DNA of 19,416 nucleotides from Actinomycetes bacterium (GTDB lineage Bacteria; Actinomycetota; Actinomycetes; Nanopelagicales; Nanopelagicaceae): NCBI GenBank assembly GCA_014190175.1, contig BJFZ01000023.1, positions 1-19,416 on the forward strand, read 5' to 3'. The first letter of the stretch is position 1; every line of letters starts with the position of its first letter. Below, in pieces: positions 1-7,479 of this stretch. Under the pieces are notes generated by a model. It had not been told where the DNA came from. It saw only the letters and a list, made by a program, of their open reading frames with translations, and ran no database searches. The position numbers and the translations under genes are program-made.

Positions 1-615
1 AAAGTTATCGTTGGTAACTGCTACCCAGGATTTCCGGTACTTGAGAACCGTCAAAAGGGCGTACTTGAGAGCCTAGCAAAGGCATCTGGAGTCAAGATTG
101 TTGGACCATCAGATGTAAAGGTTGATGCCGCTGCAAACTTTGCTGCCTGGCAGGGTCTTCTAGCTGCAAATGCGGATGCACTTGCGATGGTTGGTCTTTG
201 TGCTCCAGATGTAGAGAGCATTGGTAAGGTCAACAAGGCAGCAAAGAACACCACCACGATAGGTGGAGGTTATGACCTTACAACTGGAAACCTTGAGGCA
301 CTTGCTAATGGAACGGCACACATTTCATTAGGCCAAACCCCATTTATTCAGGGATATCTTCCAGTCTATATGTTAGTTGATAGTATCCGTAACAAGATTG
401 CAATCGACAAACCTGGATTTGTCGATGCAGGAACTGAAATCGTGACCGCAACTTCTGTGACAGAACCATTTGATCTACCAGCATTGACATTTGCAGATCT
501 TCAAGCAATGGCAACGTCAAAGGAGAAGACTCGCGCATATTACGAGCCTGTGGTTACTGGCTATATCAAAGACTGGCAATCAAACCTCAAGCCAATTTCT
601 GATGAATCTAGTTGA
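1..615 (+). CDS. Sugar ABC transporter substrate-binding protein, C-terminal part (5' end outside window)
   Basis: The frame is open from base 1 and stops with TGA at 613-615, giving 204 residues without a start. The visible part resembles the C-terminal half of periplasmic-binding-protein-4 family proteins (ribose/rhamnose-type binders): a segment like GNCYPGF followed by ENRQKG, a hinge-like alternation of helices and strands, and an Ala-rich segment (WQGLLAANADALAMVG) typical of the domain interface. Its role would be extracytoplasmic capture of a sugar for the ATPase encoded 55 bp downstream. The permease of this system must lie upstream if it is linked, because none follows. The ligand cannot be inferred. 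Family is fairly sure, ligand unknown. Confidence 0.8.
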   Translation, partial: KVIVGNCYPGFPVLENRQKGVLESLAKASGVKIVGPSDVKVDAAANFAAWQGLLAANADALAMVGLCAPDVESIGKVNKAAKNTTTIGGGYDLTTGNLEALANGTAHISLGQTPFIQGYLPVYMLVDSIRNKIAIDKPGFVDAGTEIVTATSVTEPFDLPALTFADLQAMATSKEKTRAYYEPVVTGYIKDWQSNLKPISDESS

Positions 616-670
616 TTTTTTAGAAATTAATCTATTAATTAAGTAGTAACGAGGAGACGGAGGTCATGAT

Positions 671-2176
671 GTGAATAATACGCAATTTCACAGCGTGATC
701 TCCGTTCACTCTCTCTCAAAGCGTTATGGTGGAGTGCAGGCATTAAATAGTCTTGATTTAAATTTAGAACAAAATCTCGTCCATGCTATTGTTGGCGAGA
801 ATGGTGCTGGAAAATCTACATTTATGAAGATTTTGTCAGGTGGAGTCACACCAGATTCAGGAAGTATTAAACTTAACGGCGAGACTTATTCTGAAATATC
901 AGTTCCTTTAGCAAAAAAACTTGGAATTGGCATTATGTACCAAGAGTTACGGCTCTTTCAACATCGAGATGTACTCACAAACCTTTTCCCTGATCGTGAA
1001 ATTCGCCGAGGGATATTTATTGCAAGTAAGCAAATGGCAGAGATTGCTACTCCAGTATTAAAGTCAATTGGACTTGAAGTTGACCTAAATACAACTCTAA
1101 GTGACTTATCCATATCTGATCAACAATTAATTGAATTAGCCCGTGTGATAATTGAAAAACCTAAAATTTTAATTCTAGACGAACCAACATCTGCTCTTAA
1201 TGCCGGTGAAAGTAATCGCCTTCTTGATTTAGTCCGGCAACTTCCTGCACAAGGAACAACAGTTCTGTATGTCTCTCATCGTCTTGATGAGGTTTTTGCA
1301 GTCGCAAATCAAATTTCAGTAATGCGAAATGGTGTACTTGTCTTTTCTCGTCCGACTTCAGAGATTAACCGGGAAATAGTTATTGAAGGAATCGTCGGAG
1401 AAGAGAAATCTGAACGCATCGGTCGTGTGACTAAAAAATTAAAAAGTGTTTCGAATAAAGTAAATATTCTTGAAGTTGCTAAATTGAGTAATTATGGACA
1501 AATTAACGACATCTCACTCAAAGTTAGTGCTGGCGAAATCGTAGGTATTGCCGGACTAATTGGATCAGGTGCAGATGAGTTGCTTGAGACTCTATTTGGT
1601 GCAAAACAGAAAAAATCAGGGGAGGTAATTATTGAGGGTAAAAGCCAGTCCTCTCTTTCGCCACAGAACTCCGTGCGCGATCAAATTGCCCTTATCCCGG
1701 CAGATCGAAAACGTCTGGGTTTAATGATGGAGCGCAGCGTTGCTGACAATTTTAGTCTTGTTGCTGTAGGGGGAAATACTCACGGGGCTCCGATAGTAAC
1801 TCATACTGGATTGGTTAGTCGCGCAAAACGTCTTATTGAGCGCTTTGACGTTAAGGCGGAGAACGTTGATATTCGAGTCGGAAATCTTTCTGGAGGTAAT
1901 CAGCAGAAAGTTGTTATCGGAAAGTGGCTTGAGATAAACCCGCGTCTTGTTCTCCTTGATGATCCCACACGAGGCGTTGATATCGGAGCTAAATCTGAAT
2001 TATTTAGACTAATCCGGGAAATTGCTGATGGAGGGAAAGGAGTTCTCTTCCGTTCTACAGAGATAAAAGAGTTAACAAGTTTTTGTGATCGGATTTATGT
2101 TATCAAAAACGGTGTAAGTGTATGTGAGGTATCTGATATTGATGAAGCACAGCTTATTAAGTTAATAAATGAGTAG
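671..2176 (+). CDS. Sugar ABC transporter ATP-binding protein, two NBDs (RbsA/MglA/XylG type)
   Basis: 501 residues, the usual length of tandem-domain sugar importers. Domain 1 has Walker A GENGAGKST (42-50), Q-loop Q91, a divergent signature LSISDQQ (146-152), Walker B ending D170-E171 and switch H203. Domain 2 has the degenerate Walker A usual for this family (GLIGSGAD, 296-303), a canonical signature LSGGNQQ (406-412) and DDPTRGVD (430-437). In that motif the expected glutamate after the Walker B aspartate is Asp431, so site 2 is probably weak or non-catalytic. The start is GTG at 671 with GGAGG at 659-663; an ATG at 666 is out of frame and stops after two codons. Very AT-rich. It follows the binding protein and should energise import of the same sugar. 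Confidence 0.93.
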   Translation: MNNTQFHSVISVHSLSKRYGGVQALNSLDLNLEQNLVHAIVGENGAGKSTFMKILSGGVTPDSGSIKLNGETYSEISVPLAKKLGIGIMYQELRLFQHRDVLTNLFPDREIRRGIFIASKQMAEIATPVLKSIGLEVDLNTTLSDLSISDQQLIELARVIIEKPKILILDEPTSALNAGESNRLLDLVRQLPAQGTTVLYVSHRLDEVFAVANQISVMRNGVLVFSRPTSEINREIVIEGIVGEEKSERIGRVTKKLKSVSNKVNILEVAKLSNYGQINDISLKVSAGEIVGIAGLIGSGADELLETLFGAKQKKSGEVIIEGKSQSSLSPQNSVRDQIALIPADRKRLGLMMERSVADNFSLVAVGGNTHGAPIVTHTGLVSRAKRLIERFDVKAENVDIRVGNLSGGNQQKVVIGKWLEINPRLVLLDDPTRGVDIGAKSELFRLIREIADGGKGVLFRSTEIKELTSFCDRIYVIKNGVSVCEVSDIDEAQLIKLINE

Positions 2177-2204
2177 TAAAAAACATGAGAAATAGGGGAA
2201 AGAA

Positions 2205-2528
2205 ATGATAAAAAGAGCATTTACGATGAAGTTAAAACCAGGTGGACTGGCAGAATACAAACGTCTGCATGATGGTATCTGGCCTGAAATGGTTGCTGAG
2301 ATTGAGCGCCAAGGAATTGCACAGATTTCTATTTTTGAGAATGACCCAGTTTTATTCCTTTATTCTGAAATTTCTGATCCAGAGGCATGGGATCGCCTTT
2401 GGAAAAGCGAGATTCACGATAAATGGAGCGAATTCATGGCTCCATTGATGGAGTTCAAGCCTGACGGAATCGTCGATTCCAGCGAGGTTCGTGAAGTATT
2501 TAATCTGCGTACAAAAGCAGGTAATTAG
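2205..2528 (+). CDS. L-rhamnose mutarotase family protein (RhaM/DUF718), copy 1
   Basis: 107 residues, close to the 104 of E. coli RhaM. The N-terminal pattern matches the family, with Tyr18 and His22 at the same positions as the catalytic pair of E. coli RhaM, followed by IWPEM (25-29). Trp74 falls near the tryptophan pair of RhaM, though only one Trp is present here. The C-terminus has the family's EVF strand. The family interconverts alpha and beta anomers of L-rhamnose or related sugars in the cytosol, feeding enzymes that accept one anomer. GGGGAAAG lies just upstream of the ATG. It is in an operon with a sugar importer, an SDR and a sugar kinase. A related copy occurs at 9251. Substrate not established. 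Confidence 0.88.
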   Translation: MIKRAFTMKLKPGGLAEYKRLHDGIWPEMVAEIERQGIAQISIFENDPVLFLYSEISDPEAWDRLWKSEIHDKWSEFMAPLMEFKPDGIVDSSEVREVFNLRTKAGN

Positions 2529-2533
2529 AGACC

Positions 2534-3340
2534 ATGTCAAAGCAGGTTGTTGCGCTTGTAACTGGCGCCAGCAGAGGTCTGGGTCGTGAGATTGCTTTCA
2601 CTCTGGCCAAATCAGGCCACACAGTGCTTGCGGTTGCCCGGGGTAAATCTGGGCTTGATTCACTCATTAACCAGAGCCAAGGTTCAATCTTTGCCTACGA
2701 AGCCGATGTGAGTGAATATAGAACTGTCGATGACTTAGCTGCTCAAGTGAGAAAAGAGCATGGCACTGTTCAGATTCTTGTGAATGCTGCGGGTGTCTTT
2801 GGGCCTATTGATTTGATTCAAAACACCGACCCGGATCAATGGGCAAAGACAATTTTAATCGACACTTTGGCACCTTATTTCACCACCCGCGCTTTTCTCT
2901 CTGGTATGTTGGAGAAACGCTGGGGTCGAATTATCAATGTGAGCTCTGCGGGTGCTCTTCATCCACCTGGAGCATTAAATAGCGCCTATGGAACCGCAAA
3001 AGTTGCGCTCAATCAATTTACTCGCCATCTTGCCGCCGAGATTTCAGGTTCTGGAGTAACGGCAAATGTCATTCACCCAGGTGATGTGCAAACGGAGATG
3101 TGGGCCGATGTCAAAGAGAAGGCGCTTGCACTTGGTGATTTGGGGGCTGATTACACCGCTTGGGCAAATTGGGTTGCTCAGACTGGGGGGGATGATCCAA
3201 AGAAAGCGGCAGAACTTGTACTTGAAATCGTTTCATCCTCACATGATTCCATTAATGGGCGCTTTCTCTGGATTCATGAACCACTCCAAGCGCCAATACC
3301 AAGTTGGGATGATCCAGTAGATACTCGGCCATGGATTTAG
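2534..3340 (+). CDS. Short-chain dehydrogenase/reductase (SDR), classical type
   Basis: 268 residues with the classical SDR layout: TGASRGLG nucleotide-binding turn (10-17), NAAG (84-87), a serine in NVSSAG (137/138) and the catalytic YxxxK (Tyr152, Lys156). The position usually held by the structural/catalytic Asn of the tetrad seems to be Asp110 (ILIDTL), a change that should be confirmed by alignment. No acidic residue is obvious at the end of the second strand (LAVARGKSG), and Arg36 there suggests NADP(H) may be used. It starts 5 bp after the mutarotase stop, and its own stop abuts the kinase start with no gap. Plausible role: oxidation of the sugar or reduction of a keto-sugar intermediate. 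Substrate unknown. Confidence 0.9.
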   Translation: MSKQVVALVTGASRGLGREIAFTLAKSGHTVLAVARGKSGLDSLINQSQGSIFAYEADVSEYRTVDDLAAQVRKEHGTVQILVNAAGVFGPIDLIQNTDPDQWAKTILIDTLAPYFTTRAFLSGMLEKRWGRIINVSSAGALHPPGALNSAYGTAKVALNQFTRHLAAEISGSGVTANVIHPGDVQTEMWADVKEKALALGDLGADYTAWANWVAQTGGDDPKKAAELVLEIVSSSHDSINGRFLWIHEPLQAPIPSWDDPVDTRPWI

Positions 3341-4252
3341 ATGAAGATCGCGGTAGTAGGTAGTTACGGCGTCGGAATGACGATGCGATTTACCCAGTTT
3401 CCTCGCCCAGGTGAGACTCTCATGGGCGGAATTTTTGATGCCGGACCTGGTGGCAAAGGATCCAATCAAGCTATCGGAGCGGCCAGGCTTGGCGCTGAAG
3501 TTAGTTTTCTTACCGCAATTGGCCCTGATGATTTTGGTCTTTCTGCACGGGCCCTCTGGAAGGCTGAGGGTGTTGATGATTCCTGTGTAGTGACAGGAAA
3601 ACGACACACAATGGTGGGGTGCATCTTAGTTGATGCCGATGGTGAAAATAGAATTATCGTTGCGGCAGGAGCATTAGATGAATTAACTCCTACTCATGTG
3701 GAAAATTTTCGTTCCCATATCTCCAAAGCAGATGTACTAATCGTATCAATGGAACTTGCCTTGCCCGCAGTTTTAGCAGCGCTAAAAGTAGGCCGTGAAG
3801 AAGGGGTTAAGATAATTCTCAATCCAGCTCCTGCGGTGAAGTTGCCACCGGAGGCGTGGAGTTTGTTTGATGTGATCACGCCTAACCGCACTGAAGTGCC
3901 AGTCCTTTTGGGATTATCCCACACCCACGGACTTTCACCAGAGGAGTTAGTTGCTCAATTGCGATTGAAAACTAATGCAAAGATAGTTATGACCTTGGGT
4001 TCCCAGGGTTGTTTAGTTGATGACGGTATAAACATGATCTCAGTTCCATCATTTAAGGTGAAAAAAGTGATAGATACAACTGGTGCTGGCGATAGTTTTA
4101 CATCTGCATTAGCGGTGGCTCTTGCCGAAGGGCGTGAATTCCATCAATCTGTAAAATTTGCTGCAGCATCTGGAGCTCACTCAGTGGCAATCGCAGGCGT
4201 GATAGATTCATTACCTAAAAGAGAAGAAATTGATAAATGGTTAGCACAGTAG
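3341..4252 (+). CDS. PfkB-family (ribokinase-like) carbohydrate kinase
   Basis: 303 residues, the usual size of ribokinases. The N-terminal PfkB signature is seen as GPGGKGSNQAIGAARLGA (35-52), and the C-terminal one as DTTGAGDSF (245-253), containing the anion-hole glycines and catalytic base Asp251. NPAP (161-164) and the TPNRTE block (180-185) are also typical. It phosphorylates a sugar or a 2-keto-3-deoxy sugar acid with ATP in the cytosol; which one cannot be decided. The ATG directly follows the TAG of the SDR, and the 3' end overlaps the aldolase gene by 16 nt, so the three are almost certainly translationally coupled. Adjacent kinase plus aldolase suggests phosphorylation followed by C-C cleavage. 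Confidence 0.9.
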   Translation: MKIAVVGSYGVGMTMRFTQFPRPGETLMGGIFDAGPGGKGSNQAIGAARLGAEVSFLTAIGPDDFGLSARALWKAEGVDDSCVVTGKRHTMVGCILVDADGENRIIVAAGALDELTPTHVENFRSHISKADVLIVSMELALPAVLAALKVGREEGVKIILNPAPAVKLPPEAWSLFDVITPNRTEVPVLLGLSHTHGLSPEELVAQLRLKTNAKIVMTLGSQGCLVDDGINMISVPSFKVKKVIDTTGAGDSFTSALAVALAEGREFHQSVKFAAASGAHSVAIAGVIDSLPKREEIDKWLAQ

Positions 4253-4941
4253 CACCTAGCAAGTTAACACCTGCTCAAATTGCAAGGTATATTCAACATA
4301 CGAAGATTCAGGTTGGATTGACTCATAATCAGATAGTTGTGCATGTGGAAGAGGCAATTAAGTATGGATTTAACGCCGTGATGGTTCCGGGATCTTGGGT
4401 GTCTCTCGCCGCTTCAATTCTTAAAGGAACAGGAATCGAAGTTGCTTCTGCGCTAGATTTTCCGACGGTAGGAGTTATGACAAGTGCAGGTAAGGCCGCA
4501 GAAGCACAAGAGCTTGTCAGGCTGGGCGCGTCCCAAATTGATATTGGCGTTCAAATTGGTTGGCTCAAGTCTGGAATGTATAACGAGTTTCGGGAAGATA
4601 TTGCTGGAGTTGTGCGCTCTTCGGGCGTTCCAATTAAAGTTATGCTTGAACTTGTGCTACTCACTGAGCAAGAAAGAGAGTTAGCTGTGCAACTTGCAAT
4701 GGAGGCTGGAGTGGCTTACTTAAAAAATGCGAGTAGCGGGCAGATTGAGAAGGCTAACCCAGCAAGTATTCGCTTTTTAGTTGAGCGTGCCAAGCATGGT
4801 GTTCTTGTTAAAGCTTCAGGATCGATAACGAGCTTGGCACAATCTATAGAACTGATTGATGCAGGAGCCGCGCTCTTGGGGACAAGCGCTGGTATAGAAA
4901 TAATTAACGACACCTGCGAGGAAGTGACAAAAAGTTATTAA
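4237..4941 (+). CDS. DeoC/LacD-family class I aldolase
   Basis: 234 residues, near the DeoC length. Several DERA landmarks are seen: Asp102 in QIDIGVQIG, Lys134 in PIKVMLE, the Schiff-base Lys163 in YLKNASSG and Lys192 in VKASGSI, then the phosphate-binding GTSAGI end (215-220). These match E. coli Asp102, Lys137, Lys167 and Lys201. The usual HT-preceding aspartate (Asp16 of E. coli, in DHT) is Gln20 here (QHT). Chemistry should be reversible aldol cleavage through a lysine imine. 2-Deoxyribose-5-phosphate is the textbook substrate, but the mutarotase and SDR neighbours argue for another phosphorylated sugar or keto-deoxy acid. ATG at 4237 lies inside the kinase gene with a 16-nt overlap. Confidence 0.82.
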   Translation: MVSTVAPSKLTPAQIARYIQHTKIQVGLTHNQIVVHVEEAIKYGFNAVMVPGSWVSLAASILKGTGIEVASALDFPTVGVMTSAGKAAEAQELVRLGASQIDIGVQIGWLKSGMYNEFREDIAGVVRSSGVPIKVMLELVLLTEQERELAVQLAMEAGVAYLKNASSGQIEKANPASIRFLVERAKHGVLVKASGSITSLAQSIELIDAGAALLGTSAGIEIINDTCEEVTKSY

Positions 4942-4951
4942 GGAAGCAAAT

Positions 4952-5854
4952 CTATTCCGCGTCAACAGTTGTCCTTAGCGCATCAAAGCATTTATCAATT
5001 TCTATCTTATCGCCAGTAGTTAGATGCATCCCAACAGGTCCGCGCTGACGAGTACTTGTGAAGATACCTTGTTTAACAAGTAAGTATTTTTCAACGGCAA
5101 CATATGCATCAAGAGTTGGCTGGTATGCCATTAGGGCAAGAATTCTCAGATGAATTCTTCGTGCAAAATCCCAGTTATCTTTTTGGAGTGCATTCCAGAG
5201 AGCAACAATGGCCCATGAAATCTCTGATCCTGGCATTGTCCCAACCAGTCCTAATGGAAATGTATCAAGCAAATCTGTTCCACTTTGTCCTTCGAATACC
5301 TTTGCTTTTCCATCAGCAACTTCCTGTAGTTGCTTCATGCGCTCTTTTATTGGTTTTGCCTCTGGCTTAAATTGTACACGATTGTTACCGTAAGTTTCTA
5401 AGAGTTTGGCGTATAGAGAAATCTCCAGTGGTTTGCCAACATAGTTACTTGCATCTTGAACAATCACCGGTATTGAGACGCTTTCGATGATTGCTGAATA
5501 GTAAGAAAAAATTTCATCGCTAGTCGTTGAAAATGAGGAAGGAGGAGTAGCCATTAGAGCGCTTACGCCATCGGCTTCTGCTAATCGTGCAAGGGATGTA
5601 GCAACATAAGTACTTTCAGCACCGACACTTGTAACTACCGGAATTCGATTATTTACATGTTCTACAACAATCTGCCATTGTTCACGCCGTTCGTGTGCGC
5701 TGAGTCGCAAGACCTCTGAAACCATCGCAAGTACAACACCATTAACTTTATTCTCAATCAACCAATCAATTTCTTTTTGAAAAATAATTTTCTCAAACTC
5801 ATCCGTATTTGTGAACGGAGTTTGTAAAACAGTAAAGACGCCAGATAAATTCAT
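4952..5854 (-). CDS. DapA-family aldolase/dehydratase (not likely a true DHDPS)
   Basis: 300 residues from ATG at 5854, the standard DapA-family TIM-barrel length. The imine-forming lysine is Lys163 in QFKPEAKP. The GTTGE-type loop is MVSE (44-47), so the two pyruvate-loop threonines are missing. The segment that carries the active-site tyrosine in DHDPS reads IVQDASNYVG (131-140). These changes point to a 2-keto-3-deoxy-sugar-acid aldolase/dehydratase or other pyruvate-type lyase rather than lysine biosynthesis. A longer frame from TTG at 5911 exists, but ATG 5854 has AAGGAG five bases upstream, and the predicted -10 box (5904-5909) would lie inside the longer frame. It converges with the aldolase operon, leaving only 10 bp. 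Confidence 0.85.
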   Translation of the reverse strand: MNLSGVFTVLQTPFTNTDEFEKIIFQKEIDWLIENKVNGVVLAMVSEVLRLSAHERREQWQIVVEHVNNRIPVVTSVGAESTYVATSLARLAEADGVSALMATPPSSFSTTSDEIFSYYSAIIESVSIPVIVQDASNYVGKPLEISLYAKLLETYGNNRVQFKPEAKPIKERMKQLQEVADGKAKVFEGQSGTDLLDTFPLGLVGTMPGSEISWAIVALWNALQKDNWDFARRIHLRILALMAYQPTLDAYVAVEKYLLVKQGIFTSTRQRGPVGMHLTTGDKIEIDKCFDALRTTVDAE

Positions 5855-5903
5855 TTCTACTCCTTCAGTTTTGCCATACTCTGCTCTCTTACCAAGGAGT
5901 TTA

Positions 5904-5932
5904 AGTATCAAGAAATAGTATTACGTTGTCAA
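5904..5932 (-). promoter_or_regulatory. Predicted sigma-70-type promoter of the DapA-family gene
   Basis: Read on the - strand: -35 TTGACA (5932-5927), 17-nt spacer, -10 GATACT (5909-5904). Transcription would begin near 5897, about 43 nt upstream of the ATG at 5854. A perfect 5-bp inverted repeat GTTGT-CAAA-ACAAC (5925-5938) covers the -35 box and could be an operator half-site pair, but it is short. Confidence 0.6.
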
Positions 5933-5994
5933 AACAACTCCAAATAGCGCTCACATCCACTCGAGTTGAAAGTGTTGCTCACGCCCTTGGTCAG

Positions 5995-6120
5995 AGACTA
6001 GAAATAGATTTAAAGAGTATTGTGCCAAACTTTTGTGCTGATTACTCCTCTCTTATAAGACTAAGGAAGACAACATCGGTAATCAGCTTTGCCTTAGATT
6101 ATTAAATCTGTCTCTAGTCT
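5995..6120. repeat. Nested inverted repeat / candidate structured RNA or cruciform
   Basis: Outer arms 5995-6013 and 6102-6120 pair over 19 positions with 17 Watson-Crick pairs, one G-T wobble and one mismatch. Inside, GCTGATTAC (6037-6045) pairs perfectly with GTAATCAGC (6079-6087). The loop of this inner stem holds the 10-bp palindrome TCTTATAAGA (6051-6060) and CTAAGG (6061-6066), which pairs with CCTTAG (6092-6097) outside the inner stem, giving pseudoknot topology or a competing fold. It sits between the two divergent promoters at 5904-5932 and 6264-6291. No direct repeats flank it and no ORF explains it. Function unknown: a regulatory RNA, an operator region or the remnant of a small repeat element are all possible. 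Confidence 0.6.
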
Positions 6121-6121
6121 A

Positions 6122-6150
6122 TATATAAGTGACTCAAAATTTTCTGTCAC
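6122..6150 (-). promoter_or_regulatory. Candidate - strand promoter reading into the nested inverted repeat
   Basis: On the - strand: -35 GTGACA (6150-6145), exactly 17 nt, then -10 TATATA (6127-6122). Initiation near 6115 would produce an RNA starting inside the right outer arm and running through the nested structure toward the DapA-family gene, as a long leader or an independent RNA. It is AT-rich sequence, so chance similarity is possible. Confidence 0.3.
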
Positions 6151-6263
6151 AAAAGTGATATTAAGAAAAGTAAGCTCGCACCTTATTTTTAACTTGTCAA
6201 CGTCTTAGAAACTCAATAGAGGTGAGATAGTTCAAAAAGCACTCCTCGAAACCCATAATATGA

Positions 6264-6291
6264 TTGACAAAAAGTAGTGAATCTGTAGAAT
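6264..6291 (+). promoter_or_regulatory. Predicted sigma-70-type promoter of the second sugar operon
   Basis: -35 TTGACA (6264-6269, perfect), 16-nt spacer, -10 TAGAAT (6286-6291). The start would be near 6298, leaving a 45-nt leader with GGAGGG at 6331-6336 in front of the GTG at 6343. No convincing operator palindrome overlaps it. Confidence 0.65.
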
Positions 6292-6342
6292 TGGGCTGAA
6301 CACTGCCTTTCCCCAGCAGACAACATTTATGGAGGGACAGCT

Positions 6343-7479
6343 GTGAAAAAATTTAAAGTAAATGTAAGTATTGCTTTGGCAATTACTTTGATAGTTCTGA
6401 CCGGGTGTAGTTCTAGTTCGACCAATGAAGAAGCATCAAGCGAGAGCCCTGCAATATTTTCACCAGTTCTAAAGGGTGGCGTACCCGGAGCGCTTCTTTC
6501 TGAAGAACTAAAGTTATGGAATTATGATTTTACGACAGGTGTATATGTACCAGCAGAGGGAGATGCAACATCCTACACACTCGACCTGACTAAGCCTGAA
6601 AAGACGTTTACCCTCGCCTTTATGGATGGTTGGGCTGCAAACCCATTTGCGATTCCAATTCGGAAAAGTATTGAAAAACTTTCTAAGGATCTTGGATTGA
6701 AACTCATCTACTGTGATGCTGAGTTCAAGCCTGAGAAAGCGATTTCGTGTGCAGAAACTTTAGCAAGTCAAAAGCCTGGTTTTGCTATCGTTGGAAATTG
6801 GCAAGGTGGCGCAGCTTCAGCGGTAATGGCCATTTTCGACAAAGCTAAAATCCCTGCAGATTCCATCGATGTTTCACATCCAAACGCAGTCTTCTTTGGC
6901 GCTAATAATTATATTTCTGGCGTCATTGCTGGAAAAGCAGCAGGAGATTACGCGATGGCACAGTGGGAATGTAAAGATGTCTGGATATTCATGGGTGAAA
7001 ATCTCGAGGAGGGCGAAGCGGCAGATTTCCGACTCGGAGGTTTTGCCGATGGTGTCCAGGAGGTATGCGGTGCATTACCTGCAGACCGAATTAATCGGGA
7101 GCGTATGAGCGCGGGAACTTCAGATCAGGCCATAACCGTAACGACCGATTGGCTAACCGCTCATCCAGAAGCCACTCACATCCTTTCAGGCACAATTGAT
7201 GATGAACGCGCAAGCGGAATCGCTAAAGCATTTGTCGCTACTAAGAGAGATGGAATGGTTGTTGGTCAGGGTTGTGACACAGTAGGTATCGCAAATGTAA
7301 AAGCGGCACCTGCAGCTAAAAATAGATTTTTAGGTTGTGTTGCCTATTTCCCTGAAAAATACGGTGAATTCTTAATCAGTATTGCGCTACACATTATGGC
7401 TGGAAAAGCAGTTCCAAATGAAGTACATATGGAACACATATTCCTAGATAATGGGACAATAAGTAAATACTATAAGTGA
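6343..7479 (+). CDS. Sugar ABC transporter substrate-binding lipoprotein
   Basis: 378 residues. The N-terminus is a lipoprotein signal: basic start (MKKFK), hydrophobic stretch 8-19, lipobox LTGC with Cys22, then a Ser-rich linker. The mature part resembles the periplasmic-binding-protein-4 family, with a strand/turn at TLAFMDGWAANPFAIPIRKS, where such binders contact sugar, and the later repeat VGQGCDTVGIANVKAA. Role: extracytoplasmic capture of a carbohydrate for the ATPase and permease that follow. The start is GTG at 6343 with SD GGAGGG six bases upstream; the stop overlaps the ATPase start by 4 nt (GTGA). Ligand unknown; the mutarotase and dehydratase in the operon suggest a sugar that is catabolised by oxidation. 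Confidence 0.87.
   Translation: MKKFKVNVSIALAITLIVLTGCSSSSTNEEASSESPAIFSPVLKGGVPGALLSEELKLWNYDFTTGVYVPAEGDATSYTLDLTKPEKTFTLAFMDGWAANPFAIPIRKSIEKLSKDLGLKLIYCDAEFKPEKAISCAETLASQKPGFAIVGNWQGGAASAVMAIFDKAKIPADSIDVSHPNAVFFGANNYISGVIAGKAAGDYAMAQWECKDVWIFMGENLEEGEAADFRLGGFADGVQEVCGALPADRINRERMSAGTSDQAITVTTDWLTAHPEATHILSGTIDDERASGIAKAFVATKRDGMVVGQGCDTVGIANVKAAPAAKNRFLGCVAYFPEKYGEFLISIALHIMAGKAVPNEVHMEHIFLDNGTISKYYK

Noticed and set aside
3239..3607. 122-codon - strand ORF
   Set aside because: Lies across the end of the SDR and the start of the kinase gene, both with clear family motifs on the + strand; no motif of its own.
5104..5393. Two overlapping + strand ORFs of 88 and 61 codons
   Set aside because: Antisense to the DapA-family gene; no start signal or domain.
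5995..6120. MITE-type mobile element
   Set aside because: Terminal arms are present, but no target-site duplication is seen and no second copy occurs in the window; kept as a structured element of unknown nature.
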